Origin: an uncultured Colwellia sp.
Lineage (GTDB): Bacteria > Pseudomonadota > Gammaproteobacteria > Enterobacterales > Alteromonadaceae
Length of the DNA: 30,843 bases
Direction of reading: 5' to 3'
Assembly (NCBI GenBank): GCA_913020705.1
Contig: CAJWBY010000035.1
Location: 1-30,843, forward strand
Below are positions 1 to 9,275 of this stretch, piece by piece. Both the position numbers and the translations under genes were made by a program. How positions within the stretch are numbered: position 1 is the first letter of the stretch; each line of letters opens with the position of its first letter. Below the pieces are notes generated by a model. It saw nothing but the letters and a program-made list of their open reading frames with translations. It did not search any database and was not told the DNA's origin.

Positions 1-116
1 GCTTTATTTTCCATTAAAATACAACATATTGTCTGTTCTGGGCTACTGAAAGAATTTATTATCTAAATGCTAGTTAAAATTCAGTTAACAGACAAGTATT
101 TATTCGCTATTTTGTC

Positions 117-147
117 AAAAAAGCACAAGCAATACGGTTGTGCTTTT
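117..147 (-). terminator. Probable rho-independent terminator downstream of metL
   Basis: A perfect 10-bp inverted repeat (119-128 AAAAGCACAA with 138-147 TTGTGCTTTT, 9-nt loop) lies about 50 bases past the metL stop. Read on the minus strand, the stem ends in a run of six T (117-122). It is nearly symmetrical, so it could also stop transcription entering from the left. The rest of 1-194 shows no convincing gene. Confidence 0.6.
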
Positions 148-194
148 GACCTTTTCCTCATGGATAATACGTAATTCAACAAAGATGATAAAAT

Positions 195-2645
195 TTAACT
201 TAGGCCTTTGATTTTAACTTGATGCTTTTTACCTGCCAGTTGTTGACAAATACCCACTAAGTCTGAATGTAGCCCACCTGCTGTAACATCACGACCCGCC
301 CCAGGGCCACGAATTATAAGTGGATTCTCTTGATACCATAGACTCTTAATTTGAAATATATTATCGCACGGTGTTAAGCTAGCGAATGCGTCGTTATTAG
401 GTAAAACAGCTAGATAAACCTTAGCTGTAAGATTACCTTGCTCACCCACAGCGAACTTTGCAATATATCTTATACACGCTTGCTTCGCGTTGGCTTCAGC
501 TAATTGCTCAGCAAAGTAGTCATCTAACTGCTCTGCTTTTGCTAAAAAGTCTGTTGTAGATAATGCTTGTAATGACTCCGGTACTAAATTCTGGCAATCG
601 ATATCATCTAAAGATAATTCAAAACCTGCCATACGCGCTAATATCAGTAACTTCCGCTGTACATCTCGACCAGATAAATCTTCTCGTGGGTCTGGTTCTG
701 TAATACCTTGTGATAAAGCGTCTAACAACAATGTTGAAAATGGCACACTACCGTCATAAGTTTCAAATAACCATGAAAGAGTACCTGAAAATATTCCCGA
801 TATTTCATGTATTTGATCACCGCTATTGATAAAATCGTTAATCGCATAGTTAATCGGTAATCCGGCACCCACGGTAGTATTACCTAACCATAAACTCTTA
901 TTTTCTGCTGCTACTGCCAACAATTCATTATATTTATCGGTACTAGAAGATGCCGCCCATTTATTAGCACCGATGACATGAATTCCCTGCTTAAAGAATT
1001 CCCCATATAAATTACTGAAATGTTCACTGGGTGTTATATCAACAACAATTAACTCATCATACGGGTGGTTTGTTAACCATGACATTAATAACGTATTGTC
1101 ATAAGCTTTAGCATCTCGCTCATACAATGCCATCGACTGAGTTACATCAATGCCATCAGTATTTACGAGTGCTTTTTTAGACGTCACTAAACCGACTAAA
1201 TGTAAATTTTCTAACGCAGAAACGCGGCTCAGCTGAGAAGGCAATAGCTCTAAGAATCGTTGACCTATATTGCCAAGTCCAGCAACAACAACACCGATAT
1301 GACGCGAATCTTTAGTCATATCAAAATGAACATTATTAAGCAGTTCTCCGGTGCAACTTTGGTTAAGAATGGCAATAATACTATGTTCACTGAGTGAGTT
1401 AACCAAATGTAGTGTGTGGGTATGTTTAAGTGCTCGTTTAAAGCGTGCTTGAATACTCCCTTGATTAACAACGTTATGACCAACAATGGCTAAAATAGAA
1501 ACGGGTGTAAATGTCACTTCAGTATCATGACTTGCTAACCATTGACTAACAGATTTTTGCTGCGCTTGGTGAATAACAATAAAACCTTGTTGAACATCGC
1601 TGCATATAGCAGAGAATTCGTTGGTGGCCTGTTCGCCAAATGAACCAACTAAACTTATCGATTTTACAAGTAGCAAGTCATTAAGCGAAGTTACTGATAA
1701 TTCTTGCTTAGCAATTTGACCAAACTTACCTATTTCTGTCCCCGATATTTCTGGGTCAAAACTACTTGCGACATGTAAATGTGTACTGTGATTCGTTAAC
1801 GGCTGTAAAGTTTTTGCATGTAATACAGGATTACCTAGACGCCCAAGTTCTTTTGCCACACCATTGGGCAAACGATGTAATTTACGGGCAAGGGGAACAA
1901 TACGAGGATCAGCACTATAAATGCCATCAACATCTGTCCAAAGCGTTACATTTAATGCGCCTGAAAGCGATGCCATGATCGTTGCTGAATAATCACTTCC
2001 GTTTCGGCCTAGGGTGCAAGTTTCACCCTGATAGTTTTTAGTAATATAACCGGTGACTACCGCTAACTTACCTTTTTGTAACTGTTGTTGAAATTGTTGA
2101 CTACTTTTTTGATTATCTACCGCGCAGTCTTTATCATTATTAATAACAAGAAAATCACGAGCATCGACAGGATAACTAGGACAAACTTGCTCGCTGAGTA
2201 CTGCAGAGAGTAGACGTGCTGTCCATAATTCTCCAAATGCCAACATATCTGCTTGATGCAAACTAGGTGCTTCAATTAACCAACTAGTTAATTGAACTAT
2301 ATCTTCAGATAATGCTTCAATTAGTCGAGCTGCGCTGCTGCTGTTTAATAGTTCATTGATTAATGTGCTTTGAGATACTTTTAAAGTGTCAATGACTGGT
2401 AAGAGATCTTGGCTGTTTTCAATCGCAAGCTTATAAATATTGAATAAGTCATCAGTTGTATTACCATTTGCCGATACAACAACTAAATCATTCAACTGAC
2501 AATTTTGACGTATAATATCAACGACACGTTCAATACATTTCGAGGTAGCTAAACTACTCCCACCGAATTTGTGTACATGGATAGCATGCTTTGCGAGTTG
2601 ATTCTTCCCTGCTGATAACTGTTCTGCTGTATTTGACTGTGTCAT
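195..2645 (-). CDS. metL: Bifunctional aspartokinase II / homoserine dehydrogenase II
   Basis: This fused enzyme catalyses the first (aspartate to aspartyl phosphate) and third (aspartate semialdehyde to homoserine) steps of the aspartate pathway in the cytoplasm. It has 816 residues, the usual length for the fusion. The aspartokinase half shows KFGGSS at 26-31 and GRNGSDYSA at 213-221. A central ACT-like regulatory region follows. The homoserine dehydrogenase half has the nucleotide loop GLGNIG at 456-461, GANKWA at 559-564 and the catalytic stretch around EPDPREDLSGRD at 650-661. It follows metB by 45 bases on the same strand, as in the enterobacterial metBL operon. The pairing with metB and the MetJ operator argues for MetL rather than ThrA; only the isozyme assignment is inferred. 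Confidence 0.95.
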   Translation of the reverse strand: MTQSNTAEQLSAGKNQLAKHAIHVHKFGGSSLATSKCIERVVDIIRQNCQLNDLVVVSANGNTTDDLFNIYKLAIENSQDLLPVIDTLKVSQSTLINELLNSSSAARLIEALSEDIVQLTSWLIEAPSLHQADMLAFGELWTARLLSAVLSEQVCPSYPVDARDFLVINNDKDCAVDNQKSSQQFQQQLQKGKLAVVTGYITKNYQGETCTLGRNGSDYSATIMASLSGALNVTLWTDVDGIYSADPRIVPLARKLHRLPNGVAKELGRLGNPVLHAKTLQPLTNHSTHLHVASSFDPEISGTEIGKFGQIAKQELSVTSLNDLLLVKSISLVGSFGEQATNEFSAICSDVQQGFIVIHQAQQKSVSQWLASHDTEVTFTPVSILAIVGHNVVNQGSIQARFKRALKHTHTLHLVNSLSEHSIIAILNQSCTGELLNNVHFDMTKDSRHIGVVVAGLGNIGQRFLELLPSQLSRVSALENLHLVGLVTSKKALVNTDGIDVTQSMALYERDAKAYDNTLLMSWLTNHPYDELIVVDITPSEHFSNLYGEFFKQGIHVIGANKWAASSSTDKYNELLAVAAENKSLWLGNTTVGAGLPINYAINDFINSGDQIHEISGIFSGTLSWLFETYDGSVPFSTLLLDALSQGITEPDPREDLSGRDVQRKLLILARMAGFELSLDDIDCQNLVPESLQALSTTDFLAKAEQLDDYFAEQLAEANAKQACIRYIAKFAVGEQGNLTAKVYLAVLPNNDAFASLTPCDNIFQIKSLWYQENPLIIRGPGAGRDVTAGGLHSDLVGICQQLAGKKHQVKIKGLS

Positions 2646-2690
2646 TATTAACTCATTAACTTATTAATTTTTACTGAAATAAATAAAATA

Positions 2691-3848
2691 TTATATTTGG
2701 CTTGCAAGTAAAGCTTGTTCTAAATCACTGATAATATCTTCAACATCTTCAATACCTACAGAGATCCTTACTAAAGACTGAGTTATTCCGGCAGCTATTT
2801 GTGCTTCTATTTCCATACCAGCATGTGTCATTGTAGATGGATGGCTAATTAAACTTTCAACTCCACCTAGTGACTGTGCCAAGGTAAAAAGTGCAAGTTT
2901 ATCAAATAATACTTTCACGGCTTCAACGCCACCGTTTATCTCAAAACTCATCATTGCGCCAAAACCTTTTTGTTGGCGCTTAGCAATTTCATGACCAGGA
3001 TGGTTACTCAAGCCTGGAAAATAAACAGCTTTGATTGCGGGATGATTGTTTAAATAATTGGCGACTTCATTGGCATTTTTTTCATGCTGTTTCATGCGAA
3101 CAGGTAATGTTTTTAATCCACGTAATGCAAGATAGCTGTCGAAAGGAGATCCGGTTATACCAATACAGTTAGCCCACCAAGCGAGTTGTTCTCCAAGCGC
3201 TAGTTCTTTTGTCACTAATACGCCACCAACGACATCACTATGACCGTTAATGTATTTAGTTGTTGAGTGAAAAACAATATCTGCACCTAACAACAAAGGC
3301 TGCTGTAAAAGGGGAGACAGAAAAGTATTATCAACTGCAACTAAAGCACCAACAGCTTTGCTTGCCTGTGTAACCTTTTCTATATCAACCAAACGTAATA
3401 GCGGGTTACTAGGCGATTCAATCAAAACTAATTTTGGTTTTTTCTCTAGTGCTTGAGCCAAAGCTGATTCATCACTTTGATCTACAACAATAACGTTAAA
3501 TTGCCCACGCTTTTCGAGATGCGTAAATAAACGATAGCTGCCACCATAACAGTCATGAGGAATAACGATGGTATCTTCTGTATTTAATAATTGGCAAAGT
3601 AAATGTACCGCTGACATGCCAGTACTAGTAACAATTCCTACCTTGCCATGTTCTAGGTCAGCAATTGCTTGTCCAAATGTACTACGTGTTGGATTACCCG
3701 TTCGAGAATAATCAAACTGGCGTTTTTCATTAAAACCTTTTAACGCATAAGTGCTCGACAGATGAATTGGAGCAATAACGGCACCGTGATGTTCATCACT
3801 ATTAATACCGGCTCTAACGGCCACTGTAGCTGATTTTTTACTTGTCAT
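2691..3848 (-). CDS. metB: Cystathionine gamma-synthase
   Basis: A PLP enzyme of the Cys/Met metabolism family that condenses an activated homoserine with cysteine to give cystathionine, the committed step of transsulfuration toward methionine. With the start used here it has 385 residues. The PLP lysine is K198 in the motif STTKYINGHSDVVGG, and YSRTGNPT near the N-terminus binds the cofactor phosphate. I chose the ATG at 3846-3848 because GGAG lies 6 bases upstream of it. A longer reading from TTG at 3858-3860 would place that Shine-Dalgarno sequence inside the gene. It is first in the metB-metL operon and is preceded by a promoter embedded in MetJ boxes. Related lyases (MetC, MetZ) look similar; the metL/metJ context favours MetB. 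Confidence 0.92.
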   Translation of the reverse strand: MTSKKSATVAVRAGINSDEHHGAVIAPIHLSSTYALKGFNEKRQFDYSRTGNPTRSTFGQAIADLEHGKVGIVTSTGMSAVHLLCQLLNTEDTIVIPHDCYGGSYRLFTHLEKRGQFNVIVVDQSDESALAQALEKKPKLVLIESPSNPLLRLVDIEKVTQASKAVGALVAVDNTFLSPLLQQPLLLGADIVFHSTTKYINGHSDVVGGVLVTKELALGEQLAWWANCIGITGSPFDSYLALRGLKTLPVRMKQHEKNANEVANYLNNHPAIKAVYFPGLSNHPGHEIAKRQQKGFGAMMSFEINGGVEAVKVLFDKLALFTLAQSLGGVESLISHPSTMTHAGMEIEAQIAAGITQSLVRISVGIEDVEDIISDLEQALLASQI

Positions 3849-3879
3849 TTTTTGCTCCAATCGGGCAGTAAAATCATTT

Positions 3880-3958
3880 AGATGTTTGGACGTCTATAAC
3901 TCTAAACACTTTGCTTTTATCGGTCAAGAACTTTAGACTTCTAAACTTCTACACATTC
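3880..3958. promoter_or_regulatory. MetJ operator: two clusters of met boxes
   Basis: Tandem 8-base units resembling the MetJ consensus AGACGTCT are visible. Cluster A (3880-3911) reads AGATGTTT, GGACGTCT, ATAACTCT, AAACACTT. Cluster B (3927-3950, with a weak unit to 3958) reads AGAACTTT, AGACTTCT, AAACTTCT. The units abut in exact 8-base register within each cluster, and the two clusters are out of register by one base (55 rather than 56 between reference units). Cluster A covers the metB -10 region and start point, and cluster B lies at and upstream of its -35. MetJ with S-adenosylmethionine should repress metBL and probably metJ itself. Confidence 0.85.
3899..3927 (-). promoter_or_regulatory. 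Predicted sigma-70 promoter of metB-metL
   Basis: On the minus strand TTGACC (3922-3927) is separated by 17 bases from TAGAGT (3899-3904). The predicted start is near 3892, giving a leader of about 45 bases before the metB ATG. Both elements lie in or next to MetJ boxes, which fits repression by occlusion. Confidence 0.6.
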
Positions 3959-3962
3959 GTTA

Positions 3963-3990
3963 TTGACTCAACGCCCACAACTAGTAAAAT
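3963..3990 (+). promoter_or_regulatory. Predicted sigma-70 promoter of metJ
   Basis: TTGACT (3963-3968), a 16-base spacer and TAAAAT (3985-3990) match the consensus at 5 of 6 positions each. The predicted start is about 35 bases before the metJ ATG. The -35 is just downstream of MetJ-box cluster B, so autoregulation is plausible. Confidence 0.6.
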
Positions 3991-4031
3991 CTATCTTATA
4001 ACAAATAATTTAGCTAAATAAAGGTAATTAG

Positions 4032-4361
4032 ATGGCAAAGTGGAATGGTGATTATATAAAACCATACGCCGAACATGGTAAAAAAAGTGAGCAAGTTAAA
4101 AAAATCACTGTATCAATTCCGTTGCGCGTACTTAAAGTATTAACTGATGAACGCACCCGTAGACAAGTAAACAATTTACGTCATGCTACGAATAGTGAAT
4201 TGTTGTGTGAAGCTTTTTTACATGCCTTTACCGGGCAACCGCTTCCAGATGATGGTGATTTAACCAAAGATAATACAGAAAAGTTACCTAGAAGTGTTCG
4301 CGAAGCATTGATTGAACAAGGTATTACTGACTTTAGTCAATTTGAAGATGATGAAGATTAG
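4032..4361 (+). CDS. metJ: Methionine regulon repressor MetJ
   Basis: A ribbon-helix-helix repressor that binds tandem AGACGTCT-like boxes as dimers with S-adenosylmethionine as corepressor. The 109-residue protein is nearly identical to E. coli MetJ (105 residues) through the core. This includes the beta-strand DNA-reading segment [13 protein letters not shown] and the corepressor helices with [37 protein letters not shown] in pieces. Only the C-terminal 25 residues diverge. AAGG lies 7 bases before the ATG. It diverges from metB across its own operator, and a terminator at 4389-4412 follows the stop. Confidence 0.97.
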   Translation: MAKWNGDYIKPYAEHGKKSEQVKKITVSIPLRVLKVLTDERTRRQVNNLRHATNSELLCEAFLHAFTGQPLPDDGDLTKDNTEKLPRSVREALIEQGITDFSQFEDDED

Positions 4362-4384
4362 TCCTTTACTTATTTAAAAGTATT

Positions 4385-4738
4385 CTATAAAGACGCACTT
4401 GCGTCTTTTTTTATACCAATACAATATGCATCAACAATACCTAATAACCAAGAAATGATCAGTATATAAGTTAATGTGCTGACGGTTTTTGGATCTAATA
4501 TAATAGGATTTTTTGAAATTTCGTAAGTAAGTGCTTGAGCATTCAACGCGAGTTCACCTAATTTTATTTTATCTATTAGCGGTTGATACTTGCTGACCAC
4601 CTCTTCGATATAGAAATAAGCGGCAATTGAAAATATCAAAATTAATAAAATAGCTCTACGATAAGCATGATAAAAAAGTTGCCCTATGCCTGGATAGACC
4701 AAAGCTGATAATAAAGCGGCTTTAGTTGACGTTTTCAT
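4385..4738 (-). CDS. Small membrane protein, TM2-like, function unknown
   Basis: I do not recognise a named family with certainty. The 117-residue protein has two hydrophobic helices near its N-terminus and C-terminus (about residues 8-45 and 88-110). They are separated by a charged loop of about 45 residues. The first helix contains PGIGQLFYHAYRRA, which resembles the P-G-x-G-Q-F/L-Y turn of TM2-type membrane proteins. The start is ATG 4736-4738 with GAGAT just upstream. Its 3' end overlaps the metJ terminator: the last residues (DASASL) are encoded by the hairpin. The gene is transcribed alone, between metJ and the malic enzyme. Confidence 0.7.
   Translation of the reverse strand: MKTSTKAALLSALVYPGIGQLFYHAYRRAILLILIFSIAAYFYIEEVVSKYQPLIDKIKLGELALNAQALTYEISKNPIILDPKTVSTLTYILIISWLLGIVDAYCIGIKKDASASL
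4389..4412 (+). terminator. Rho-independent terminator of metJ
   Basis: The stem AAAGACGC (4389-4396) pairs with GCGTCTTT (4401-4408) across a 4-nt loop and runs into a T-rich tail on the plus strand. The hairpin lies inside the 3' end of the minus-strand membrane-protein gene (4385-4738), whose last codons it encodes. Confidence 0.8.
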
Positions 4739-4828
4739 TTATCTCATGCCTTTTTGTATATCGCCTTCATCTACCATAATGAAATGATGATATTACTTCT
4801 GGAAATAGTGGTACTGATAATTATTTCT

Positions 4829-4862
4829 AAAAACCAAAGGAGAGTTAAGGTCTCCTTTGGTT
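4829..4862 (-). terminator. Rho-independent terminator of the malic enzyme gene
   Basis: A perfect 12-bp inverted repeat, AACCAAAGGAGA (4832-4843) with TCTCCTTTGGTT (4851-4862), has a 7-nt loop. On the minus strand the stem ends in TTTTT (4829-4833). It begins 9 bases past the malic enzyme stop codon. Confidence 0.85.
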
Positions 4863-4870
4863 CAAATAAA

Positions 4871-6112
4871 CTATTCCATATAATTTTCTGGCATTTCGAG
4901 TGCTGCAACACCAGAATCTACCGCTGCTTTAGCCACTGCTAGTGCTACACGGCCACACAAACGAGGATCCATAGGCTTAGGTATAATATAGCCTTTACCA
5001 AATATTAGGGTTGTTTCACAACTTGCATCTAACACTTCTTGTGAAACAGGTTCTTTAGCTAATTCACGAATAGCGTGAACCGCCGCAATTTTCATTTCAT
5101 CGTTAATCGTTCTCGCACGAACGTCTAGTGCTCCACGGAAAATGAAAGGAAAACATAAAACATTATTAACTTGATTAGGGTAATCAGAACGGCCAGTTGC
5201 GATTATAATATCGTCTCTAACTGAAAGTGCTAATTCAGGTTTTATTTCAGGATCTGGATTAGAACAAGCAAATATAACTGGATTAGCCGCCATCAATTTT
5301 ACGTTTTCACCGGAAAGCACATTAGGTCCAGAAACCCCAACAAAAACATCTGCGCCATCAATTACATCTTCTAGTGTACGTTTGTCAGTATTATTAGCAA
5401 ACAAACGCTTATATTCATTCAGATCATCGCGACGTGTGTGAATGACACCTTTAGTGTCTAGCATGTATATTTTCTCACGCTGTGCGCCACACTTTATTAA
5501 AAGTTCCATACAAGCGATTGCGGCAGCACCTGCTCCCATACATACAATATTGGCATTTCTTATACTTTTACCTTGAATTTCTAAGGCATTAATCATACCA
5601 GCAGCAGTAACAATTGCCGTACCATGCTGGTCATCATGAAATACCGGAATCTTACAACGCTCAATTAGTGCTTTTTCAATGGCGAAACATTCAGGTGCTT
5701 TAATATCTTCTAAGTTAATACCACCAAAACTGTCAGCGATGTTAGCAACGGTATTAACAAAATCTTCAACCGTTTTATGTTTGACTTCGATATCAAACGA
5801 ATTAATATCTGCAAAACGTTTGAATAAAAGTGCTTTACCTTCCATTACAGGTTTTGATGCCATACCACCTAAATTACCTAAACCTAGAATAGCTGTGCCG
5901 TTAGTAATAACAGCAACGGTATTTCCTTTTCCCGTATATTTATAAACATCATCAGGATTTTCAGCAATAGCACGAACAGGTTCAGCAACTCCAGGACTAT
6001 AAGCAAGAGATAAGTCGAGGCTAGTTTCAGCGGCGGTAGTTAATTCAACACCTATTTTTCCAGGTGTTGGGAATTGATGGTAATCGAGAGCTTGTTGGCG
6101 AAAATCAGTCAT
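4871..6112 (-). CDS. Malic enzyme, short form (oxaloacetate-decarboxylating)
   Basis: Converts malate to pyruvate and CO2 with reduction of NAD(P). The 413-residue protein matches the catalytic part of MaeB-type enzymes and lacks the C-terminal phosphotransacetylase-like domain found in the roughly 760-residue E. coli MaeB. Visible motifs are LAYSPGVAEP with catalytic Tyr38, EGKALLFK with Lys93, the metal-binding EDIKAPECFAIE (E136, D137) and FHDDQHGTA (D160, D161), and the nucleotide loop GAGAAAIA at 193-200. AGGA lies 6 bases before the ATG. The gene is monocistronic, with its own predicted promoter and terminator. NAD versus NADP preference cannot be decided from what I see. Confidence 0.93.
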   Translation of the reverse strand: MTDFRQQALDYHQFPTPGKIGVELTTAAETSLDLSLAYSPGVAEPVRAIAENPDDVYKYTGKGNTVAVITNGTAILGLGNLGGMASKPVMEGKALLFKRFADINSFDIEVKHKTVEDFVNTVANIADSFGGINLEDIKAPECFAIEKALIERCKIPVFHDDQHGTAIVTAAGMINALEIQGKSIRNANIVCMGAGAAAIACMELLIKCGAQREKIYMLDTKGVIHTRRDDLNEYKRLFANNTDKRTLEDVIDGADVFVGVSGPNVLSGENVKLMAANPVIFACSNPDPEIKPELALSVRDDIIIATGRSDYPNQVNNVLCFPFIFRGALDVRARTINDEMKIAAVHAIRELAKEPVSQEVLDASCETTLIFGKGYIIPKPMDPRLCGRVALAVAKAAVDSGVAALEMPENYME

Positions 6113-6198
6113 GGTGAGTCCTATGCGTTAGGTAAATTAATTGTTTTATATATGCCATTTTTCACGTTTTATTATTTTTATATACAGCATAGTTATAT

Positions 6199-6227
6199 AT
6201 ATTATTGTAATCTTACATTTTGTCCAA
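6199..6227 (-). promoter_or_regulatory. Predicted promoter of the malic enzyme gene
   Basis: On the minus strand TTGGAC (6222-6227), a 17-base spacer and TAATAT (6199-6204) form a good sigma-70 match. The predicted start near 6192 gives a leader of about 80 bases. The region is very AT-rich, so chance matches are possible. Confidence 0.45.
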
Positions 6228-6440
6228 CGTTATTCTTATATAAAAAATAGCTAGAAGCTATAACAAACATACCCTTAGCACTTTTTGATTGCACATCATA
6301 AAATTAAATATTCGTTATATAGCTTTATCTATTCATCAAAAAAATTTGTGTGTTTTATAAACTTCAGTGACTTGTGATATTAAATTATCAAGTTCTCTTG
6401 ATTTCAACGCATAACAAAGAATTTATCAGCATAATTAGGC

Positions 6441-6469
6441 ATAAAGTTAATAAATTCTATTAACTTTAT
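6441..6469. repeat. Perfect 12-bp AT-rich inverted repeat
   Basis: ATAAAGTTAATA (6441-6452) is perfectly complementary to TATTAACTTTAT (6458-6469) across a 5-nt loop. Neither strand has a clean T-run directly after the stem, and the stem has only one G:C pair in each arm. It may be an operator-like dyad or a weak RNA hairpin; no regulator can be named. Confidence 0.5.
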
Positions 6470-6550
6470 TACTTTTGTTTTTTCAAATTAATCCGTTTAT
6501 TGTGCATCTATATTTAATTGCCTGTTTGAATATAGTTTATTTTAGATACA

Positions 6551-6575
6551 AAAAAACCACCTTATAGGTGGTTTT
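6551..6575 (-). terminator. Rho-independent terminator of purA
   Basis: AAAACCACCT (6553-6562) pairs with AGGTGGTTTT (6566-6575) across a 3-nt loop. On the minus strand it ends in TTTTTT (6551-6556). It lies about 45 bases after the purA stop. Confidence 0.85.
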
Positions 6576-6618
6576 AAAAATGCATTCTTTTATTAAATAA
6601 AAGATTTAGCGCAAAATA

Positions 6619-7938
<1,320 letters not shown>

Positions 7939-7948
7939 TTAGGCGGGG

Positions 7949-7977
7949 ATTTTATCAAATAATAAATTGGAGTCCAA
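7949..7977 (-). promoter_or_regulatory. Predicted extended -10 promoter of purA
   Basis: On the minus strand TTGGAC (7972-7977), a 17-base spacer and TAAAAT (7949-7954) are present, with TGA directly before the -10 (an extended -10). The start is predicted near 7942, about 25 bases from the ATG. I see no PurR-like operator. Confidence 0.6.
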
Positions 7978-8063
7978 GTAATAAATGAGGAATTTTAAGA
8001 CGATTTTAAAATATTCAATTATCTAAAGGGCTTAGAAAAGATTTTATAAATATTTTTATTAAA

Positions 8064-8249
8064 CTATTGGAGTAAAAAAAGCATAAAGAGTCCAAATATT
8101 ATTAAACTAATGCCGATATTACGAATAGAAGAAGGCGATTCTTCTGCAAGCTTCAAAACATAGCTTCTCCATTTATTAGGAAAAAGCGCTGGAATTAACC
8201 CTTCAATAATAAATGCTATGGCTAATGCCATCAATAATGTTTCGATCAT
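8064..8249 (-). CDS. yjeT: DUF2065 inner-membrane protein (YjeT family)
   Basis: A 61-residue protein with two hydrophobic helices (about 3-22 and 42-60) around the short loop ALFPNKWRSYVLKLAEES. Size, pattern and position between hflC and purA match E. coli YjeT (DUF2065), whose function is not established. It is cut off from hflC by a terminator at 8336-8363, so it is probably transcribed separately. I could not identify a convincing promoter in 8250-8335. AAGGA is present but about 12 bases from the ATG, farther than ideal. Confidence 0.85.
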   Translation of the reverse strand: MIETLLMALAIAFIIEGLIPALFPNKWRSYVLKLAEESPSSIRNIGISLIIFGLFMLFLLQ

Positions 8250-8335
8250 ATTATGCTTCTATCCTTAACAATTATTAAAATTTGGTTATTTATCATAATT
8301 AAAATATAAAAAATTCGGTTAAGTAATCAGATACT

Positions 8336-8363
8336 AAAAAGCCATGACAAGTCATGGCTTTTT
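8336..8363 (-). terminator. Rho-independent terminator of the hflX-hflK-hflC group
   Basis: A perfect 12-bp stem, AAAAAGCCATGA (8336-8347) with TCATGGCTTTTT (8352-8363), has a 4-nt loop and T-runs on both strands. It lies about 20 bases after the hflC stop. It ends the hfl transcript and separates it from yjeT-purA. Confidence 0.85.
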
Positions 8364-8384
8364 TATTAAATTAAAAATGGCTGG

Positions 8385-9272
8385 CTATTTTTTTACTTTA
8401 GCGCCATCTTTTAAGTAATTAAAGAAATCACCATCAGGCTTAACCACTAAGATATCACTTTTACTACTAAAACTCTTTTCATAAGCTAAAAGGCTACGAT
8501 AAAAGCTGAAGAATTCAGGATCTTGACCATAAGAGTCAGCGTAAACTTTAGCGGCTAATGCATCACCATCACCTCGCATCTCTTGTGCATTTTTTTGAGC
8601 TGTTGCTAACATTACTGTTACTTTAGCGTCTATCGTTGCACGAATTATTTCAGCTTGTTCTTGACCTTTAGATCTATGTGCTTTGGCTACAGCAGAACGT
8701 TCTGCTCGCATCCGATCGTATATTGACGCACTAACTTCCGTTGGTAAGTTAATTGCCTTTATACGTACATCGATAACTTCAATACCTAAATCTTCACGGC
8801 TACTCGCTGCACTTTCTAGTGCTTTTGCCATGATGCCATTACGATCACCAGAAACAATTTCTTTAATGGTACGTGTACCAAATTCGGTACGTAAGCCATT
8901 ATTTACTTTCTGTTTCAATAGAGCGCGAGCATTATCTACTGAACCTGCAGTACGTAGATAGAATGTAGAAAAATCAACTATTTTCCACTTAACAAAGGAG
9001 TCGACCATCAAATCTTTTTTCTCTGATGTAACAAAACGATCTGGTGCTTCATCAAGTGTTTGTATTCGTGCATCAAGTTTACGAACGTTGTTAATGAAAG
9101 GAATTTTGAAGTGTAAGCCTGGTTCATAGACTTTCATTTCACCTGTATTTGCATCTCGTGTAATTTTCGAAAACTGGAAAACAATACCACGTTGCCCTTC
9201 AAAAACGATAAAAACAGATGAAACGCTTAGTACTAGAATTAATACAATAAGTGCGATTATAAAATTTTTCAT
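8385..9272 (-). CDS. hflC: HflC, SPFH-domain modulator of FtsH protease
   Basis: A membrane-anchored SPFH/band-7 protein that assembles with HflK into a cage around FtsH and modulates its proteolysis. The 295-residue protein has one N-terminal helix (about 4-24), then the SPFH domain beginning FEGQRGIVFQFSKITRD. A long helical stretch rich in Ala, Glu and Lys follows (ERSAVAKAHRSKGQEQAEI). The start overlaps the hflK region closely: 3 bases separate the hflK stop from this ATG, and GGGAG lies in the last hflK codons, indicating translational coupling. Confidence 0.95.
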   Translation of the reverse strand: MKNFIIALIVLILVLSVSSVFIVFEGQRGIVFQFSKITRDANTGEMKVYEPGLHFKIPFINNVRKLDARIQTLDEAPDRFVTSEKKDLMVDSFVKWKIVDFSTFYLRTAGSVDNARALLKQKVNNGLRTEFGTRTIKEIVSGDRNGIMAKALESAASSREDLGIEVIDVRIKAINLPTEVSASIYDRMRAERSAVAKAHRSKGQEQAEIIRATIDAKVTVMLATAQKNAQEMRGDGDALAAKVYADSYGQDPEFFSFYRSLLAYEKSFSSKSDILVVKPDGDFFNYLKDGAKVKK

Positions 9273-9275
9273 TGC

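Larger units (their letters stand above)
6113..6618. other. 506-base AT-rich intergenic region
   Basis: No ORF with a ribosome-binding site is visible on either strand. The region holds the predicted malic enzyme promoter near its left end, a perfect AT-rich inverted repeat at 6441-6469, and the purA terminator at 6551-6575. The remainder shows nothing I can name. Confidence 0.6.

Noticed and set aside
4754..4942. 62-codon plus-strand ORF between the small membrane protein and the malic enzyme
   Set aside because: It runs through the malic enzyme terminator hairpin into the end of that gene and has no Shine-Dalgarno sequence.
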